A stretch of DNA of 64,000 nucleotides from Lampropedia hyalina DSM 16112 (GCF_900129055.1 NZ_FQUZ01000014.1:1-64000), one strand, 5' to 3'. Shown: positions 9,037 through 19,271, numbered from the stretch's first letter. Numbers and translations: made by a program. Notes: generated by a model not told the origin, from the sequence alone.

Positions 9037-11193
9037 TCAGGCCTGCACCGCCTTGCGAATCTGCTCCAGCACGTCCTTGGCACTGGCCGGAATCGGGGTG
9101 CCGGGGCCGTACACGCCTTTCACTCCGGCTTCGTAGAGGAAGTCGTAGTCCTGGGCCGGAATCACGCCACCGGCGAAGACGATGATGTCGTCTGCGCCCT
9201 GTTTGCGCAGTTCCTGAATGATGGCGGGAATCAGCGTCTTGTGGCCGGCGGCCAGTGTGGAAACGCCCACGGCATGCACGTCGTTCTCGATGGCCTGGCG
9301 GGCACATTCTTCCGGAGTCTGGAACAGTGGCCCCATGTCCACGTCGTAGCCCAGGTCGGCAAAGGCGGTGGCGACGACCTTCGCGCCCCGGTCGTGGCCG
9401 TCCTGACCGAGCTTGGCGATCATCACGCGTGGGCGGCGGCCCTGTTCTTCGGCGAACTGGCCGATTTCCTGTTTGAGTTTTTCCCAGCCTTCGGCGGAAT
9501 CGTAAGCAGCAGCGTACACACCAGTCACCTTCTGTACATCGGCGCGGTGGCGGCCGAAAATCTTCTCCAGTGCATCGGAAACTTCGCCCACTGTCGCGCG
9601 CAGGCGGATGGCCTTGATGGACAGGTCGAGCAGGTTGCCTTCACCGCTTTCTGCGGCAGCCGTCAAGGCATCCAGTGCAGCCTGCACGGCTGCTGCGTCA
9701 CGGGTGGCCTTGATCTTGTTCAGGCGGGCGATCTGGCCATCGCGCACCTTGACGTTGTCCACGTCCAGGATGTCGATGGGGTCTTCCTTGGCGAGCTTGT
9801 ACTTGTTCACGCCGACGATCACATCCTTGCCGGAGTCGATGCGTGCCTGCTTCTCGGCCGCAGCGGCTTCGATCTTCAGCTTGGCCCAGCCGGAATCGAC
9901 GGCCTGGGTCATGCCGCCCATTTCCTCGACTTCCTGAATCAGCTTCCAGGCGGTATCGGCCATGTCCTGTGTGAGCTTTTCGATCAGGTAGCTGCCGGCC
10001 CAGGGATCGACCACGCTGGTAATGTGCGTTTCTTCCTGAATGATGAGCTGGGTGTTGCGGGCAATGCGCGCCGAGAACTCGGTGGGCAGGGCAATCGCTT
10101 CGTCCAGCGCGTTGGTGTGCAGCGACTGCGTGCCGCCGAACACGGCAGCCATCGCTTCGATGGTGGTGCGCACCACGTTGTTGTATGGGTCTTGCTCGGT
10201 CAGCGACCAGCCGGAAGTCTGACAGTGTGTGCGCAGCATCAGGCTCTTGGGGTTCTTGGGGTTGAACTCTTTCATGATGCGTGTCCACAGCAGGCGGCCT
10301 GCGCGCATCTTGGCGATTTCCAGGTAGAAGTTCATGCCAATCGCCCAGAAGAACGACAGGCGACCGGCGAAGGCATCCACGTCCATGCCCTTGGCCAGCG
10401 CGGTCTTGACGTATTCCTTGCCGTCGGCCAGCGTGAATGCGAGTTCGAGCGACTGGTTCGCGCCCGCTTCCTGGATGTGGTAGCCGGAGATGGAAATCGA
10501 GTTGAACTTCGGCATGTGCTGCGAGGTGTACTCGATGATGTCGCCAATGATGCGCATCGATGGCTTGGGCGGATAGATATAGGTATTGCGCACCATGAAC
10601 TCCTTCAGAATATCGTTCTGAATGGTTCCGGCCAGCTTGTCCTGGCTCACGCCCTGTTCTTCGGCGGCAATGACGTAACCGGCCAGAATCGGCAGCACTG
10701 CGCCGTTCATGGTCATGGAAACCGATACCTTGTCCAGCGGGATGCCGTCGAACAGGATTTTCATGTCTTCCACGGAATCGATGGCCACACCGGCCTTGCC
10801 CACGTCGCCGGTCACGCGCGGATGGTCGCTGTCATAGCCTCGGTGCGTGGCCAGATCGAAGGCCACGGAAACGCCCTGACCGCCTGCCGCCAAGGCCTTG
10901 CGGTAGAAGGCATTCGATTCTTCCGCAGTGGAAAAACCGGCATACTGGCGAATGGTCCACGGACGGCCTGCGTACATGGTGGCCTGTGGGCCACGGATAA
11001 AGGGTTCCAGTCCGGGAAGGGTATTGGTATAGGGTAAACCCTGAATATCTTCTGCGGTGTAAAGGGGCTTTACGACAATGCCGTCGGGCGTGAGCCAGTT
11101 CAGATTATCGACATCGTTGCCGGGAGCGGTCTTGTTGGCGGCCTTTTGCCAGTCGGCCAGGGTGGAGGACTTGAATTCGGGTGCTTGGCTCAT
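9037..11193 (-). CDS. scpA: Methylmalonyl-CoA mutase, single-chain catalytic + B12-binding type
   Basis: 718 aa, starting [19 protein letters not shown]. The N-terminal ~550 residues are the TIM-barrel substrate domain ([62 protein letters not shown]). The C-terminal ~130 residues are the cobalamin domain with the base-off histidine motif GQDGHDRG. The enzyme interconverts (R)-methylmalonyl-CoA and succinyl-CoA. It is the first gene of the operon scpA-meaB-pccB-pccA; a GntR gene is divergent. No methylmalonyl-CoA epimerase gene is visible in the window. The SD before 11193 is weak (AAAGAA); the reading frame extends upstream only to a TTG. Confidence 0.95.
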   Translation of the reverse strand: MSQAPEFKSSTLADWQKAANKTAPGNDVDNLNWLTPDGIVVKPLYTAEDIQGLPYTNTLPGLEPFIRGPQATMYAGRPWTIRQYAGFSTAEESNAFYRKALAAGGQGVSVAFDLATHRGYDSDHPRVTGDVGKAGVAIDSVEDMKILFDGIPLDKVSVSMTMNGAVLPILAGYVIAAEEQGVSQDKLAGTIQNDILKEFMVRNTYIYPPKPSMRIIGDIIEYTSQHMPKFNSISISGYHIQEAGANQSLELAFTLADGKEYVKTALAKGMDVDAFAGRLSFFWAIGMNFYLEIAKMRAGRLLWTRIMKEFNPKNPKSLMLRTHCQTSGWSLTEQDPYNNVVRTTIEAMAAVFGGTQSLHTNALDEAIALPTEFSARIARNTQLIIQEETHITSVVDPWAGSYLIEKLTQDMADTAWKLIQEVEEMGGMTQAVDSGWAKLKIEAAAAEKQARIDSGKDVIVGVNKYKLAKEDPIDILDVDNVKVRDGQIARLNKIKATRDAAAVQAALDALTAAAESGEGNLLDLSIKAIRLRATVGEVSDALEKIFGRHRADVQKVTGVYAAAYDSAEGWEKLKQEIGQFAEEQGRRPRVMIAKLGQDGHDRGAKVVATAFADLGYDVDMGPLFQTPEECARQAIENDVHAVGVSTLAAGHKTLIPAIIQELRKQGADDIIVFAGGVIPAQDYDFLYEAGVKGVYGPGTPIPASAKDVLEQIRKAVQA

Positions 11194-11304
11194 GGGTTGG
11201 GTTCTTTCACGCAAAATGATGCCGGACTGTCTCGTGGCCAGTCTGGACAGGGCACAGTGCCTGACCGTCCGTCTCCCGAAAGTTTACCTTATTTATAATT
11301 ATGG

Positions 11305-11327
11305 ATTAATAATCCTGCATTATTAAT
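11305..11327. promoter_or_regulatory. Candidate operator: perfect 9-bp inverted repeat ATTAATAAT-N5-ATTATTAAT
   Basis: ATTAATAAT (11305-11313) and ATTATTAAT (11319-11327) are exact reverse complements with a CCTGC spacer, in an AT-rich patch inside the 166-bp divergent region between the mutase operon and the gntR gene. FCD-type GntR regulators bind short palindromes of this size next to their own gene. The site is 33 bases before the gntR ATG, so autoregulation plus control of the operon is a reasonable inference. Confidence 0.5.
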
Positions 11328-11359
11328 CTGCTCTTGTTTTCTCCTGAGGATTGTGTTTC

Positions 11360-12013
11360 ATGCCTGCTGCATCGGTTTCCTTTTCGCGTCGCGCTCTTTA
11401 CGAAGATGTGGCAGAGTCATTGCGCCAGCGCATTTTTGCCAACCAGCTCCAGCCGGGAGACTGGATCGACGAGGTGGCCATTGCCCAGGAGCTGGGCATC
11501 AGCCGCACGCCCCTGCGCGAAGCCCTCAAGGTGCTTGCCGCCGAAGGGCTGGTGACCATGAAGGTGCGCCGGGGAGCCTATGTCACCGAGGTGGACGAGG
11601 ACGATCTGCGCGGCGTGTACCAGATGCTGAGCCTGCTGGAAGCCGATGCGGCTGCCCAGGTGGCGGAAACGGCCACGCCCGAAGAATGGGCGGAGTTGAA
11701 GGGCATTCACGACATGCTGGAGCAGTCCACCGCCGACCGCGAGCATTACTTTCGTGCCAATGAGCTGTTTCACCGGCGGCTGGTGGAGATGGCCGGCAAT
11801 CGCTGGCGGCAGCAGATCGTCACCGATCTGCGCAAGGTCATGAAGCTCAATCGCCATAACTCCTTGTTTCGCAAGGGGCGCATTGAGGAGTCCCTGGTCG
11901 AGCACCGCCAGATCATGCAGGCACTGGAGCAGCACGATGCCAGTCTGGCCCGGGCCTCGATGGCCACGCACCTGCTCCATGGTCTTGATGCTGCGATTGC
12001 GCAAAACCACTGA
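11360..12013 (+). CDS. GntR-family regulator, FadR/FCD subfamily
   Basis: 217 aa from the ATG at 11360, with GAGGA ten bases upstream. N-terminal winged helix: ALYEDVAESLRQRIFANQLQPGDWIDEVAIAQELGISRTPLREALKVLAAEGLV, ending in the wing RRGAYVTEV. The helical FCD ligand domain runs from residue ~85 and contains the metal/ligand residues of FRANELFHRRLVEMAGN and the late histidine in HRQIMQAL. FCD members usually bind organic acids or CoA-related metabolites. Divergent placement beside the propionate/methylmalonate operon makes it the likely regulator of that operon. Confidence 0.9.
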   Translation: MPAASVSFSRRALYEDVAESLRQRIFANQLQPGDWIDEVAIAQELGISRTPLREALKVLAAEGLVTMKVRRGAYVTEVDEDDLRGVYQMLSLLEADAAAQVAETATPEEWAELKGIHDMLEQSTADREHYFRANELFHRRLVEMAGNRWRQQIVTDLRKVMKLNRHNSLFRKGRIEESLVEHRQIMQALEQHDASLARASMATHLLHGLDAAIAQNH

Positions 12014-12069
12014 TTTCCCCTACTATCCGGGTTCCGCAATCCCATTACCACCACTGCTGGAGGACTTTC

Positions 12070-13032
12070 ATGACGATCCATTACCGCGAACTCGGACGCT
12101 CCGGACTACAGGTTTCGCCGCTGTCATTTGGCGGCAATGTCCTGGGCTGGACTGCCGATGAAGCCCATTCACTGGCCCTGCTGGATGCCTGGGTGGCAGA
12201 GGGCTTCAACTTCATCGACACCGCCGATGTGTATTCCCGCTGGGCAGACGGCAACAGCGGTGGCGAGTCCGAAACCCTGCTGGGCCGCTGGTTGCAGCAA
12301 AGCGGCAAGCGTGAACAGGTCGTCATCGCCACCAAGGTGGGCATGAGCATGGGCGAGGGCCGCAAGGGCTTGCGTCCCGAGTACATCCGCGAGGCCGTGG
12401 ATGCTTCGCTGCAACGCCTGCAAACCGACTACATCGACCTTTACTACGCCCACCTGGACGATGCCGAAACCCCGCTGGAAGATACGTTGGGTGCGTTCGA
12501 TGCGCTGGTCAAGGCCGGCAAGGTGCGTGCCATCGGGGCTTCCAACTACAGCGCGGCGCGTTTGCAGGAGGCATTGCGCATCAGTACCGACAACGGCCTG
12601 GCCCGCTACGAGGTGCTGCAACCCCTCTACAACCTGTACGACCGCGCCGAATTCGAGCAGGAACTGTTGCCGGTGGTGCAGCAGCACCAGTTGGGCGTGA
12701 GCAGTTACTACGCACTGGCGGCGGGTTTCCTGACTGGCAAATACCGCAAGCCCGAAGACGTGGGGCAGAGCACACGCGGGGCCAGCGTGGTGGAAAAATA
12801 CCTCAACCCGCGTGGCCTGCTCATTCTGGACAAACTCGATATTGTTGCCGAACGCTATGCCAGCACCCCGGCGACTGTCGCGCTGGCCTGGCTGATGGCA
12901 CAGCCGGGCGTAACCTCGCCCATCGTCAGTGCCAGCCGCACCGCCCAACTGCCCGATCTGGTGGCGGCAGCCCGGCTGGAACTGGATGCCGACGCACTGG
13001 AAGAACTGCGCCTGGCTTCCTGCTACACCTGA
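12070..13032 (+). CDS. Aldo/keto reductase family oxidoreductase
   Basis: 320 aa with a strong SD (GGAGGA) before the ATG. Complete (alpha/beta)8 AKR: substrate loop start YRELGRSGLQVSPLSFGGN, catalytic Asp/Tyr in FIDTADVYSRW, Lys in VVIATKVGMSMG, His in DLYYAHLDD, and the NADPH site GASNYSAARLQ and PIVSASRTAQL. AKRs reduce aldehydes and ketones with NADPH. The sequence resembles the YajO/Tas-like general stress or detoxification group, but the substrate is unknown. It stands alone, 56 bp after the gntR gene. Confidence 0.88.
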   Translation: MTIHYRELGRSGLQVSPLSFGGNVLGWTADEAHSLALLDAWVAEGFNFIDTADVYSRWADGNSGGESETLLGRWLQQSGKREQVVIATKVGMSMGEGRKGLRPEYIREAVDASLQRLQTDYIDLYYAHLDDAETPLEDTLGAFDALVKAGKVRAIGASNYSAARLQEALRISTDNGLARYEVLQPLYNLYDRAEFEQELLPVVQQHQLGVSSYYALAAGFLTGKYRKPEDVGQSTRGASVVEKYLNPRGLLILDKLDIVAERYASTPATVALAWLMAQPGVTSPIVSASRTAQLPDLVAAARLELDADALEELRLASCYT

Positions 13033-13124
13033 TGGTGCGTGGCGGTATGTCCGCCATCAGGTGATGCGCAAAAACCGGAATGCCTTGGAGCGTGTTTACG
13101 ATCTCATGGCGATGCCGTACAAGT

Positions 13125-13248
13125 AGCACCGTCATTGCGGGCTTGACCCGCAATCCAGTGATGACGTATCAAAAGAACACCCCGTCTCTCAATGGGATAG
13201 CTCGCTACTGGATTGCCGCTTTCGCCGGAATGACGGGTGCTTTTTTTT
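13125..13248. repeat. REP/MITE-like element with imperfect terminal repeats CGTCATT...AATGACG
   Basis: The left end CGTCATTGCGGGCTTGACCC and following GCAATCCAGT mirror the right end, ACTGGATTGCCGC then TTTCGCCGGAATGACGG. The pairing extends outwards through AGCACC/GGTGCT, and eight Ts follow on the plus strand (13241-13248). Elements of the type CGTCATTCCNGCGAAAGC...AATCCAG are scattered in many proteobacterial genomes. Its position after the aldo/keto reductase and the T-run suggest it could also serve as that gene's terminator. It contains no ORF of note. Confidence 0.65.
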
Positions 13249-13613
13249 GACTGAACCGCATGCTCCTAAGATCGTGAACACGTTCTTATTGGTTGGTTTG
13301 CGGTGGATTCAGCTCGCAATCGCAATCGGATATTGACGATGGATGAAGGAACGCATGCCTTTCTGATATTTTTTAATGTGAATTAATTTTTCTTAATGCG
13401 ATATTTAGAAATATTCGGCTCTGTATTTTTCTGGGCGATTTGCCGATTCAGGTGCTGCACCTTGATTGCCTGCCGTTGAATGCCGGTGTGCAGGATTGCT
13501 GTCTCATCTTTGCCCAAAGGCGGGAGATTTTTCCAGCGCGATGGCAATGTATTGCTGTGAGAATATCTCCCGCCGTATTCACGTCGTACTTTTCTACTGT
13601 CAGTGGTACAGCG
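13249..13613. other. AT-rich convergent intergenic stretch, no gene seen
   Basis: Lies between the end of the REP-like element and the end of upp. The part around 13361-13430 is clearly more AT-rich than the genome. Neither strand has an ORF with a credible start or family resemblance. No RNA gene or clear terminator hairpin was recognised. Confidence 0.6.
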
Positions 13614-14258
13614 TTATTTCGTGCCGAAAATGCGGTCGCCTGCATCGCCCAGACCGGGCAGGATGTAGCCGTGGTTGTCCAGTTCCCGATCCAGTGCGGC
13701 GGTGTAGATGTGTACGTCCGGGTGTGCCTGTTGCAGGGTGGCCACGCCCTGCGGGGCGGCCAGCAGGCACAGGAACTTGATGGAGCGTGGCTGCAACTGC
13801 TTGAGCTTGGTGAGGGCGGCCACGGCCGAGTTGCCGGTGGCCAGCATGGGATCGACGACGATGAGGTCGCGTTCGGCCACTTCGGATGGCATCTTGAAAT
13901 AGTATTCCACGGCTTGCAGTGTGTCCGGGTCGCGGTACAGGCCGATGTGGCCGACCCGTGCGCCGGGCACGATGTTCAGCACGCCGTCCAGAATGCCGCC
14001 ACCGGCGCGCAGAATCGATACCAGCACGAGCTTCTTGCCGTCGATCATCGGGGCCTGCATGGTTTCCATCGGGGTTTCGATTTCCACCAGTTGCACCGGC
14101 ATGTCGCGGGTCACTTCATAGGCCATCAGCGTGCTCAACTCGTTGAGCAGGCGGCGAAAGCCGTTGGTGCTGGTGTTCTTGTTGCGCATCAGGGTCAGCT
14201 TGTGCTGCACCAGCGGATGCTCGATGACGTGCAGGGTAGATGGTGTGGATTCGGACAT
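13614..14258 (-). CDS. upp: Uracil phosphoribosyltransferase
   Basis: 214 aa, the usual length. Converts uracil and PRPP to UMP (pyrimidine salvage). Characteristic segments: [36 protein letters not shown] at the start, [11 protein letters not shown], the PRPP loop [12 protein letters not shown], and the uracil-binding end [26 protein letters not shown]. Transcribed divergently from rdgC. Confidence 0.97.
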   Translation of the reverse strand: MSESTPSTLHVIEHPLVQHKLTLMRNKNTSTNGFRRLLNELSTLMAYEVTRDMPVQLVEIETPMETMQAPMIDGKKLVLVSILRAGGGILDGVLNIVPGARVGHIGLYRDPDTLQAVEYYFKMPSEVAERDLIVVDPMLATGNSAVAALTKLKQLQPRSIKFLCLLAAPQGVATLQQAHPDVHIYTAALDRELDNHGYILPGLGDAGDRIFGTK

Positions 14259-14417
14259 GGCAGAGTGGGTTCAGGTTGTTGGGGATGGCCGATTTTAGAA
14301 TGCGCTGTGCCCAGGCCTGTGCGTGTTCTGCCCCAACGTGCGCAAACATTCCGCTGTCGGTGGCAGTGGCTGCGGCATAGAATCGGCTGCTTTGCACGAT
14401 GCCCCAAAGGATTTGCC

Positions 14418-15419
14418 TTGTTCAAGAACCTGCTGATTTACCGATTGAATGATGATTTCGCCGCCGACCTGACCGCTGCCGAGCAGGCCCTGGCGCAGAT
14501 GCCTTTTGCGCCCTGTGGCAAGACCCAGGACAAATCGTCCGGCTGGGTTGCCCCGCGCGGACAGGAGCATGGCCCGTTGGTCGAATCGATCCATGGCCAG
14601 TGGATGCTGCGTTTTGTCACGCAGAGCAAGATTCTGCCCGCCTCGGTGGTGCAGGCGCATGTCGATGAGAAGGTGCAGGCCATTGAGCAGGAGACGGGCC
14701 GCAAGCCCGGCAAGAAGGAACGCCAGAGCCTGAAGGACGAGGCCCGCCTCGACCTGCTGCCGCTGGCCTTCACCAAGACCCAGGGCAACTGGGTGTGGCT
14801 GGATCGGCTCAATGGCTGGCTGGTGATCGATGCCAGTGCCCAGGGGCGTGGTGACGAGATCATCACCGCGCTGGTCGAGCATCTGCCCGGTCTGGCTCCG
14901 CGCCTGCTGCAAACCCAGGAAGCCCCCGGCACGGCCATGGCGCAGTGGCTGGCCGAGCAACAGGCTCCGGCGGGGTTTGCACTGGGCGACGAGTGCGAAC
15001 TCAAGGCCACTGACGACACCCGTGCGGTGGTGCGCTATGCCCGCCACGCGCTGGAGATCGACGAAATCCGTCAGCACATCGAGAAAGGCAAGCGGCCCAC
15101 GCGGCTGGCACTGGCCTGGGGCGACCGTGCCTTTTTTGTGCTGAGCGAAGCCTTGCAGATCAAGAAACTGACATTCGCCGAAGCGGTTTTCTCCGAAAAA
15201 ACCGAAACCGACGAACAGTTCGATGCCGATGTCGCCATCACCACCGGCGAGCTGGCCCTGCTGCTGCCGGAACTGGTGGAAAGTCTGGGGGGCTACATGG
15301 ACGGTGTGGGCGGGCCAGGGGCAGCGGCGAAGGCTCCGCCTGCACCAGTATCAGCACCCGCTTCCCGCCCGCAGCAAGAGCCTGTTGCCGAGGCGGATAA
15401 CGACAGCCCGCCGTGGTGA
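14418..15419 (+). CDS. rdgC: Recombination-associated protein RdgC
   Basis: 333 aa with a TTG start at 14418 (AAAGGA just upstream), chosen because the encoded start FKNLLIYRL matches the conserved RdgC N-terminus. Other family blocks are GWVAPRG, LRFVTQSKILPASVVQAHVDEKV, KKERQSLKDEARLDLLPLAF and DWINAS-like WLVIDASAQGRGDEIITALVEHL. RdgC forms a ring dimer on duplex DNA and restrains RecA. The C-terminal ~35 residues are a Pro/Ala-rich tail. The stop is 3 bases from that of the convergent AEC transporter gene. Confidence 0.94.
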   Translation: MFKNLLIYRLNDDFAADLTAAEQALAQMPFAPCGKTQDKSSGWVAPRGQEHGPLVESIHGQWMLRFVTQSKILPASVVQAHVDEKVQAIEQETGRKPGKKERQSLKDEARLDLLPLAFTKTQGNWVWLDRLNGWLVIDASAQGRGDEIITALVEHLPGLAPRLLQTQEAPGTAMAQWLAEQQAPAGFALGDECELKATDDTRAVVRYARHALEIDEIRQHIEKGKRPTRLALAWGDRAFFVLSEALQIKKLTFAEAVFSEKTETDEQFDADVAITTGELALLLPELVESLGGYMDGVGGPGAAAKAPPAPVSAPASRPQQEPVAEADNDSPPW

Positions 15420-15422
15420 TGG

Positions 15423-16343
15423 TCAGGCGGGCCACACCGCCTGCAAGACCCACTGAAGCAGCGGCACGGTCAGCATGGCCAGCAGTGTTTGCAGGGTGAT
15501 CTGGGCGGCCATCAGCGGTGCGTCACCGCCCATTTGCCGCGCCATGATGTAGCCATTGGGCGCGGTAGGCAGCCCGCTGTAGAAACAGGCAGCCAGCGTG
15601 ACGGCTGGACTGGCATCCAGCCAGCGGCACAGCAGCAGCGTGAGCAGTGGCAGGGCCAGCAGCTTGAGTGTGGCCGTCAGAGCCAGTAGCCGGGGAGGGG
15701 ATTGCGCCAGGTTGAACACCAGCCCGCCGCCCACGCTCATCAGGCCCAGCACCAGCGCGGCATCTCCCACGATGTGCAGGGTGTTGAGCAGAAACAGCGG
15801 CAGCGGCCAGTCCAGCACATTCACCAGCGCACCGGCGGCGGTGGCCAGAATGATGGGGTTCTCCAGCACCTTGCGCAGCACCTGCCAGGCTCCCAGCGAC
15901 TGGCCGCCCCACCATGCCAGTGCCACTACCGCCACCACATTCACCAGCGGCAGGCAGATGGCCAATGCCAGCATGACCAGGGCGGCGATGTCGGGCGGAA
16001 ACAGCAAGGTGGCCACCGCCAGCCCGAAGTAGGTGCTGGGACGCACGCAACCTTGAATCAGCGAGGAGCGGCTGGGGTCGGGCAGGCGCGTGGCCAGGCG
16101 CAGGCCCAGCAACAACAGGGCCACCATGCCCAGCGTGGGCAGCAGGGTGGCCTGCACCAGCAACTGCAAATCCCCGGCGGCGAAGGTCAGTTGCGCGGTG
16201 CTGGCGAACAGCAGGGCCGGGAAGGCAATGTAGAACGCGAACCACTCGATGGCTGCAAAGAAACCGGGCGGGGTGCGCGGCGAGTGGCGCGCCCAGACCC
16301 CCAGCAGCACGATCAGCAGAATCGGGAACGTGTAGTTCAGCAT
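15423..16343 (-). CDS. AEC-family (auxin efflux carrier) permease
   Basis: 306 aa, about ten hydrophobic helices in the 5+5 inverted-repeat plan of the AEC family (MdcF/YwkB-like). Recognisable points: the N-terminal helix FPILLIVLLGVWA, the broken helix PSTYFGLAVATLLF, and the C-terminal block CFYSGLPTAPNGYIMARQMGGDAPLMAAQITLQTLLAM, where AEC proteins have the conserved PTAPNxY and the acidic residue. Members move organic anions such as malonate; the substrate here is unknown. Located 27 bp after trpB on the same strand. Confidence 0.85.
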   Translation of the reverse strand: MLNYTFPILLIVLLGVWARHSPRTPPGFFAAIEWFAFYIAFPALLFASTAQLTFAAGDLQLLVQATLLPTLGMVALLLLGLRLATRLPDPSRSSLIQGCVRPSTYFGLAVATLLFPPDIAALVMLALAICLPLVNVVAVVALAWWGGQSLGAWQVLRKVLENPIILATAAGALVNVLDWPLPLFLLNTLHIVGDAALVLGLMSVGGGLVFNLAQSPPRLLALTATLKLLALPLLTLLLCRWLDASPAVTLAACFYSGLPTAPNGYIMARQMGGDAPLMAAQITLQTLLAMLTVPLLQWVLQAVWPA

Positions 16344-16370
16344 GGCCGCTCAAGGGGGTGCGGGACTGGC

Positions 16371-17579
16371 TCAAAGCCCCAGCCGGGCGGCCACATAATC
16401 GGCATCCTTGTCACCGCGCCCAGAGAGGTTCACCAGAATGTGCTGGTTGGCCGACAGGGTAGGCGCGGTGCGGATGGCCCAGGCCACGGCGTGGGCACTT
16501 TCCAATGCCGGGATGATGCCTTCCACGCGCGAGAGGGTAATGAAAGCATCGAGGGTTTCCGCATCGCTGGCCACGTCGTACTGCACGCGGCCCGTGTCCT
16601 TCAGGTAGCTGTGTTGCGGCCCCACGCCGGGGTAGTCCAGCCCGGAGGCGATGGAGTGCACGGCAGCGGGCTGGCCCTGCGCATCTTCCAGCACATAGCA
16701 AGCCATGCCGTGCAACTGGCCGGGATGGCCCTTGCTGAGGGTTGCCGAGTGGCGGCCAGGCTTCTCCAGCCCTTCGCCAGCAGGCTCCACGCCGACCAGA
16801 TGCACGGCTTCGTCTTCCAGGAAGGCGGTGAACATGCCGATGGCATTGGAGCCACCGCCCACGCAGGCGGTCACATAGTCGGGCAGACGCTGGTGCTTCT
16901 GCTGGAACTGCGCCCGCGCCTCGCGTCCGATGATGGACTGGAAGTCGCGCACCATGCGTGGGAAAGGGTGTGGCCCGACCACCGAGCCGATTGCGTAGAT
17001 GGTGCCTTCGGGGTCTTTCAGGTATTCCTCGAACGCGCTGTCCACGGCTTCCTTCAGCGTGGCCGCGCCGCGCGTGACGGCCACCAGCTTGCAGCCGAGG
17101 ATTTTCATCTTCGTGACGTTGGGGTGTTCTTTCTCGATGTCCACCTGCCCCATGTGAATTTCGCAGGGAATGCCCACCAGCGCGCAGGCCGTGGCCAGTG
17201 CCACGCCGTGCTGGCCCGCGCCGGTTTCGGCAATCACCCGCTTCTTGCCCATGAAGCGTGCCAGCAATGCCTCGCCCAGGCAGTGGTTGATCTTGTGCGC
17301 GCCGGTGTGATTCAGGTCTTCGCGCTTGAGGTGGATTTGCGCACCGCCCAGTTGCTCGGACAGCCGCCGCGCATGGAAGATCGGGCTGGGTCGCCCCACA
17401 TAATCGGCAAACAGGCTGGCCAGCTCCTGCTGAAAGTCCTCGCGCTGGCGGATTTCGTCATAGGCCGCATTGATGCCATCCATGATCTGCTTCAGGTGCG
17501 GTGGCACGAACTGCCCGCCATACGCCCCGAAGAAACCGTTTTCATCGGGCATGGCGGCAAAGGAAGGAATGGCAGGCAT
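16371..17579 (-). CDS. trpB: Tryptophan synthase beta chain (stand-alone, no trpA beside it)
   Basis: 402 aa with GGAGAAC before the ATG. PLP enzyme that joins indole and serine. PLP lysine in [29 protein letters not shown]; phosphate loop [12 protein letters not shown]; closing segments [14 protein letters not shown] and [15 protein letters not shown]. Length and motifs fit TrpB1. The N-terminus ([24 protein letters not shown]) and the context (gpsA upstream, AEC transporter downstream, no trpA or trpF) differ from the usual betaproteobacterial trp operon, so this may be a second or orphan TrpB. Whether it needs TrpA is not visible. Confidence 0.92.
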   Translation of the reverse strand: MPAIPSFAAMPDENGFFGAYGGQFVPPHLKQIMDGINAAYDEIRQREDFQQELASLFADYVGRPSPIFHARRLSEQLGGAQIHLKREDLNHTGAHKINHCLGEALLARFMGKKRVIAETGAGQHGVALATACALVGIPCEIHMGQVDIEKEHPNVTKMKILGCKLVAVTRGAATLKEAVDSAFEEYLKDPEGTIYAIGSVVGPHPFPRMVRDFQSIIGREARAQFQQKHQRLPDYVTACVGGGSNAIGMFTAFLEDEAVHLVGVEPAGEGLEKPGRHSATLSKGHPGQLHGMACYVLEDAQGQPAAVHSIASGLDYPGVGPQHSYLKDTGRVQYDVASDAETLDAFITLSRVEGIIPALESAHAVAWAIRTAPTLSANQHILVNLSGRGDKDADYVAARLGL

Positions 17580-17668
17580 GAAGGGTTCTCCGTCTGGATG
17601 TCTGAAAGGCTGGGTTGAACAGGAACAGGCCCGAAAAGGCCGCTGGGCATTTTACTGCTCCACTGTCC

Positions 17669-18691
17669 TCACTCCTGCGCCGGTTCGCGTGCCAGCAGCT
17701 CCTGCACGATGCGGGCGGGGCTGGCCTGTCCGTCCAGCAGTTGCACCACGCCCTGGGTGATGGGCATTTCCACGCCCGCCTGGGTGGCACGTTGCAGCAC
17801 GGCCCGGGCGCAGTACACGCCTTCGGCCACATGGCCCAGCGAGGACAGGATTTGCGGCAGCGTCAGCCCCTGCGCCAGCAGCAGTCCCACCTTGCGGTTG
17901 CGTGAGAGGTTGCCGGTGGCGGTGAGCACCAGATCGCCCACACCGGCCATGCCCATGAAGGTCTCTGGCTTCGCACCCAAGGCCACGCCCAGCCGGGTCA
18001 TTTCGGCCAGACCACGTGTCACCAGCGCGGCGCGTGCGTTCAGCCCCAGTTCCAGCCCATCGCAGAAGCCGGTGGCGATCGCCAGCACATTCTTCACCGC
18101 ACCGCCCAGTTCCACGCCGATGCTGTCTTCGTTCGCATAGATGCGCACCGTGCCGCTGTGGAAGGCTGCCAGCAATGCCTGCTGCACGGCAGGGTGTGGC
18201 GAGGCGGCCACCAGCGCGGTGGGTTTGTCCTGCGCCACTTCCAGCGCGAAGCTGGGGCCGCTGAGCACGCCGGTGCGCAGTCCGGGTGCGACCTGTGCCT
18301 GCACCTCGTGCGGCAACAGACCGGTGATGACGGGATGATCGCCCGCAGGCGGCTCCACGCCCTTGCACAGCCAGACCACCGGGCAGTGCGGTGGCAGGGT
18401 CGGGGCGGTTCGCAAGGTGGTGAGCATGGCACGCAGTGCACTGACCGGGGTGGCGAGGATGACCAGATCGGCCGTGCTCAGCAATGGGGCGATGGCACCG
18501 CTGACCAGATGCAGGGTATCGGGCAGGGCAATGCCCGGCAGGTACTGGGTGTTGCTGCGCTGCTGGCGCATGGCATCGGCCTGCGCCGGGTTGCGCGCCC
18601 AGAGCGTGACCTGGTGAGCCGCTGGGTGGCGACAGGCCGCCAGTGCCACGGCAGTGCCCCACGCGCCTGCGCCGAGGACGAGAACCTGCAT
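17669..18691 (-). CDS. gpsA: Glycerol-3-phosphate dehydrogenase [NAD(P)+]
   Basis: 340 aa from the ATG at 18691. Makes sn-glycerol-3-phosphate from DHAP for phospholipid synthesis. Rossmann start [42 protein letters not shown]; catalytic lysine in [55 protein letters not shown]. An in-frame ATG at 18730 would add 13 residues ([12 protein letters not shown]). Neither start has a good SD, and 18730 lies very close to the secB terminator hairpin, so the shorter form is preferred. Last gene of the rhodanese-grxC-secB-gpsA series. Confidence 0.93.
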   Translation of the reverse strand: MQVLVLGAGAWGTAVALAACRHPAAHQVTLWARNPAQADAMRQQRSNTQYLPGIALPDTLHLVSGAIAPLLSTADLVILATPVSALRAMLTTLRTAPTLPPHCPVVWLCKGVEPPAGDHPVITGLLPHEVQAQVAPGLRTGVLSGPSFALEVAQDKPTALVAASPHPAVQQALLAAFHSGTVRIYANEDSIGVELGGAVKNVLAIATGFCDGLELGLNARAALVTRGLAEMTRLGVALGAKPETFMGMAGVGDLVLTATGNLSRNRKVGLLLAQGLTLPQILSSLGHVAEGVYCARAVLQRATQAGVEMPITQGVVQLLDGQASPARIVQELLAREPAQE

Positions 18692-18749
18692 GGGAGAGGG
18701 AGGGGTGGGGGATGGGGCTATGGCATTCATGGCCCATAGCATAGCGCGC

Positions 18750-18772
18750 AAAAAAGCCGCCTGGCGGCGGCT
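18750..18772 (-). terminator. Rho-independent terminator after secB
   Basis: On the minus strand: AGCCGCC, a 4-base loop, GGCGGCT, followed by a short T-run (the A-run starting at 18750 on the plus strand). The 7-bp GC-rich stem sits between the secB stop and the gpsA start, so gpsA is transcribed by read-through or from a nearby promoter. Confidence 0.75.
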
Positions 18773-18794
18773 CTGTGCAAAAGCACGGCGGGAA

Positions 18795-19271
18795 TTACTG
18801 TGCTGTCTCGGTGGACGGAGCCGTTGGGGCACTGCCGTTGGCGGCCTGTTGGGCTTGTTGCTGCTCGTACATGGCCTGGAAGTTGATTTCGGCCAGATGC
18901 ACAGGCGGGAAGCCGGCGCGGTTGATGACGTCGGCCACGTTGCCGCGCAGGTACGGGTAGATGATCTGCGGGCAGGCCACGCCAACCACGGCTCCCATCT
19001 GGTCTTCGGGAATATGGCGGATTTCAAAGATGCCGGCTTGCTTGGCCTCGACCAGGAACAGGGTCTTGTCTTCCACCTTGGTGTGCACGGTGGCGGTCAC
19101 GGCTACTTCAAAAATGCCTTCGGCCACCGGGTTGGCGGTGACGGCCAACTGGATATCGACGTTGGGCTGCTGTTGCTCCAGCAGGATGGCCGGGGAATTG
19201 GGCTGCTCCAGCGACAGGTCCTTGAGGTACATGCGCTGGATCTGGAATACCGGATTGGCTTGCTCGGTCAT
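18795..19271 (-). CDS. secB: Protein-export chaperone SecB
   Basis: 158 aa. Tetrameric cytosolic chaperone that holds preproteins unfolded and hands them to SecA. Conserved parts: [19 protein letters not shown], the central beta-sheet segment [19 protein letters not shown], and [32 protein letters not shown]. The C-terminal tail is Gln/Ala-rich. Follows grxC by 57 bp and ends at a clear terminator. Confidence 0.97.
   Translation of the reverse strand: MTEQANPVFQIQRMYLKDLSLEQPNSPAILLEQQQPNVDIQLAVTANPVAEGIFEVAVTATVHTKVEDKTLFLVEAKQAGIFEIRHIPEDQMGAVVGVACPQIIYPYLRGNVADVINRAGFPPVHLAEINFQAMYEQQQAQQAANGSAPTAPSTETAQ

Noticed and set aside
8872-11037. 721-codon plus-strand ORF opposite the mutase gene
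   Set aside because: Shadow of methylmalonyl-CoA mutase and meaB; no start signal or domain.
13448-13645. 65-codon minus-strand ORF downstream of upp
   Set aside because: No SD, overlaps the end of upp, and no family resemblance.
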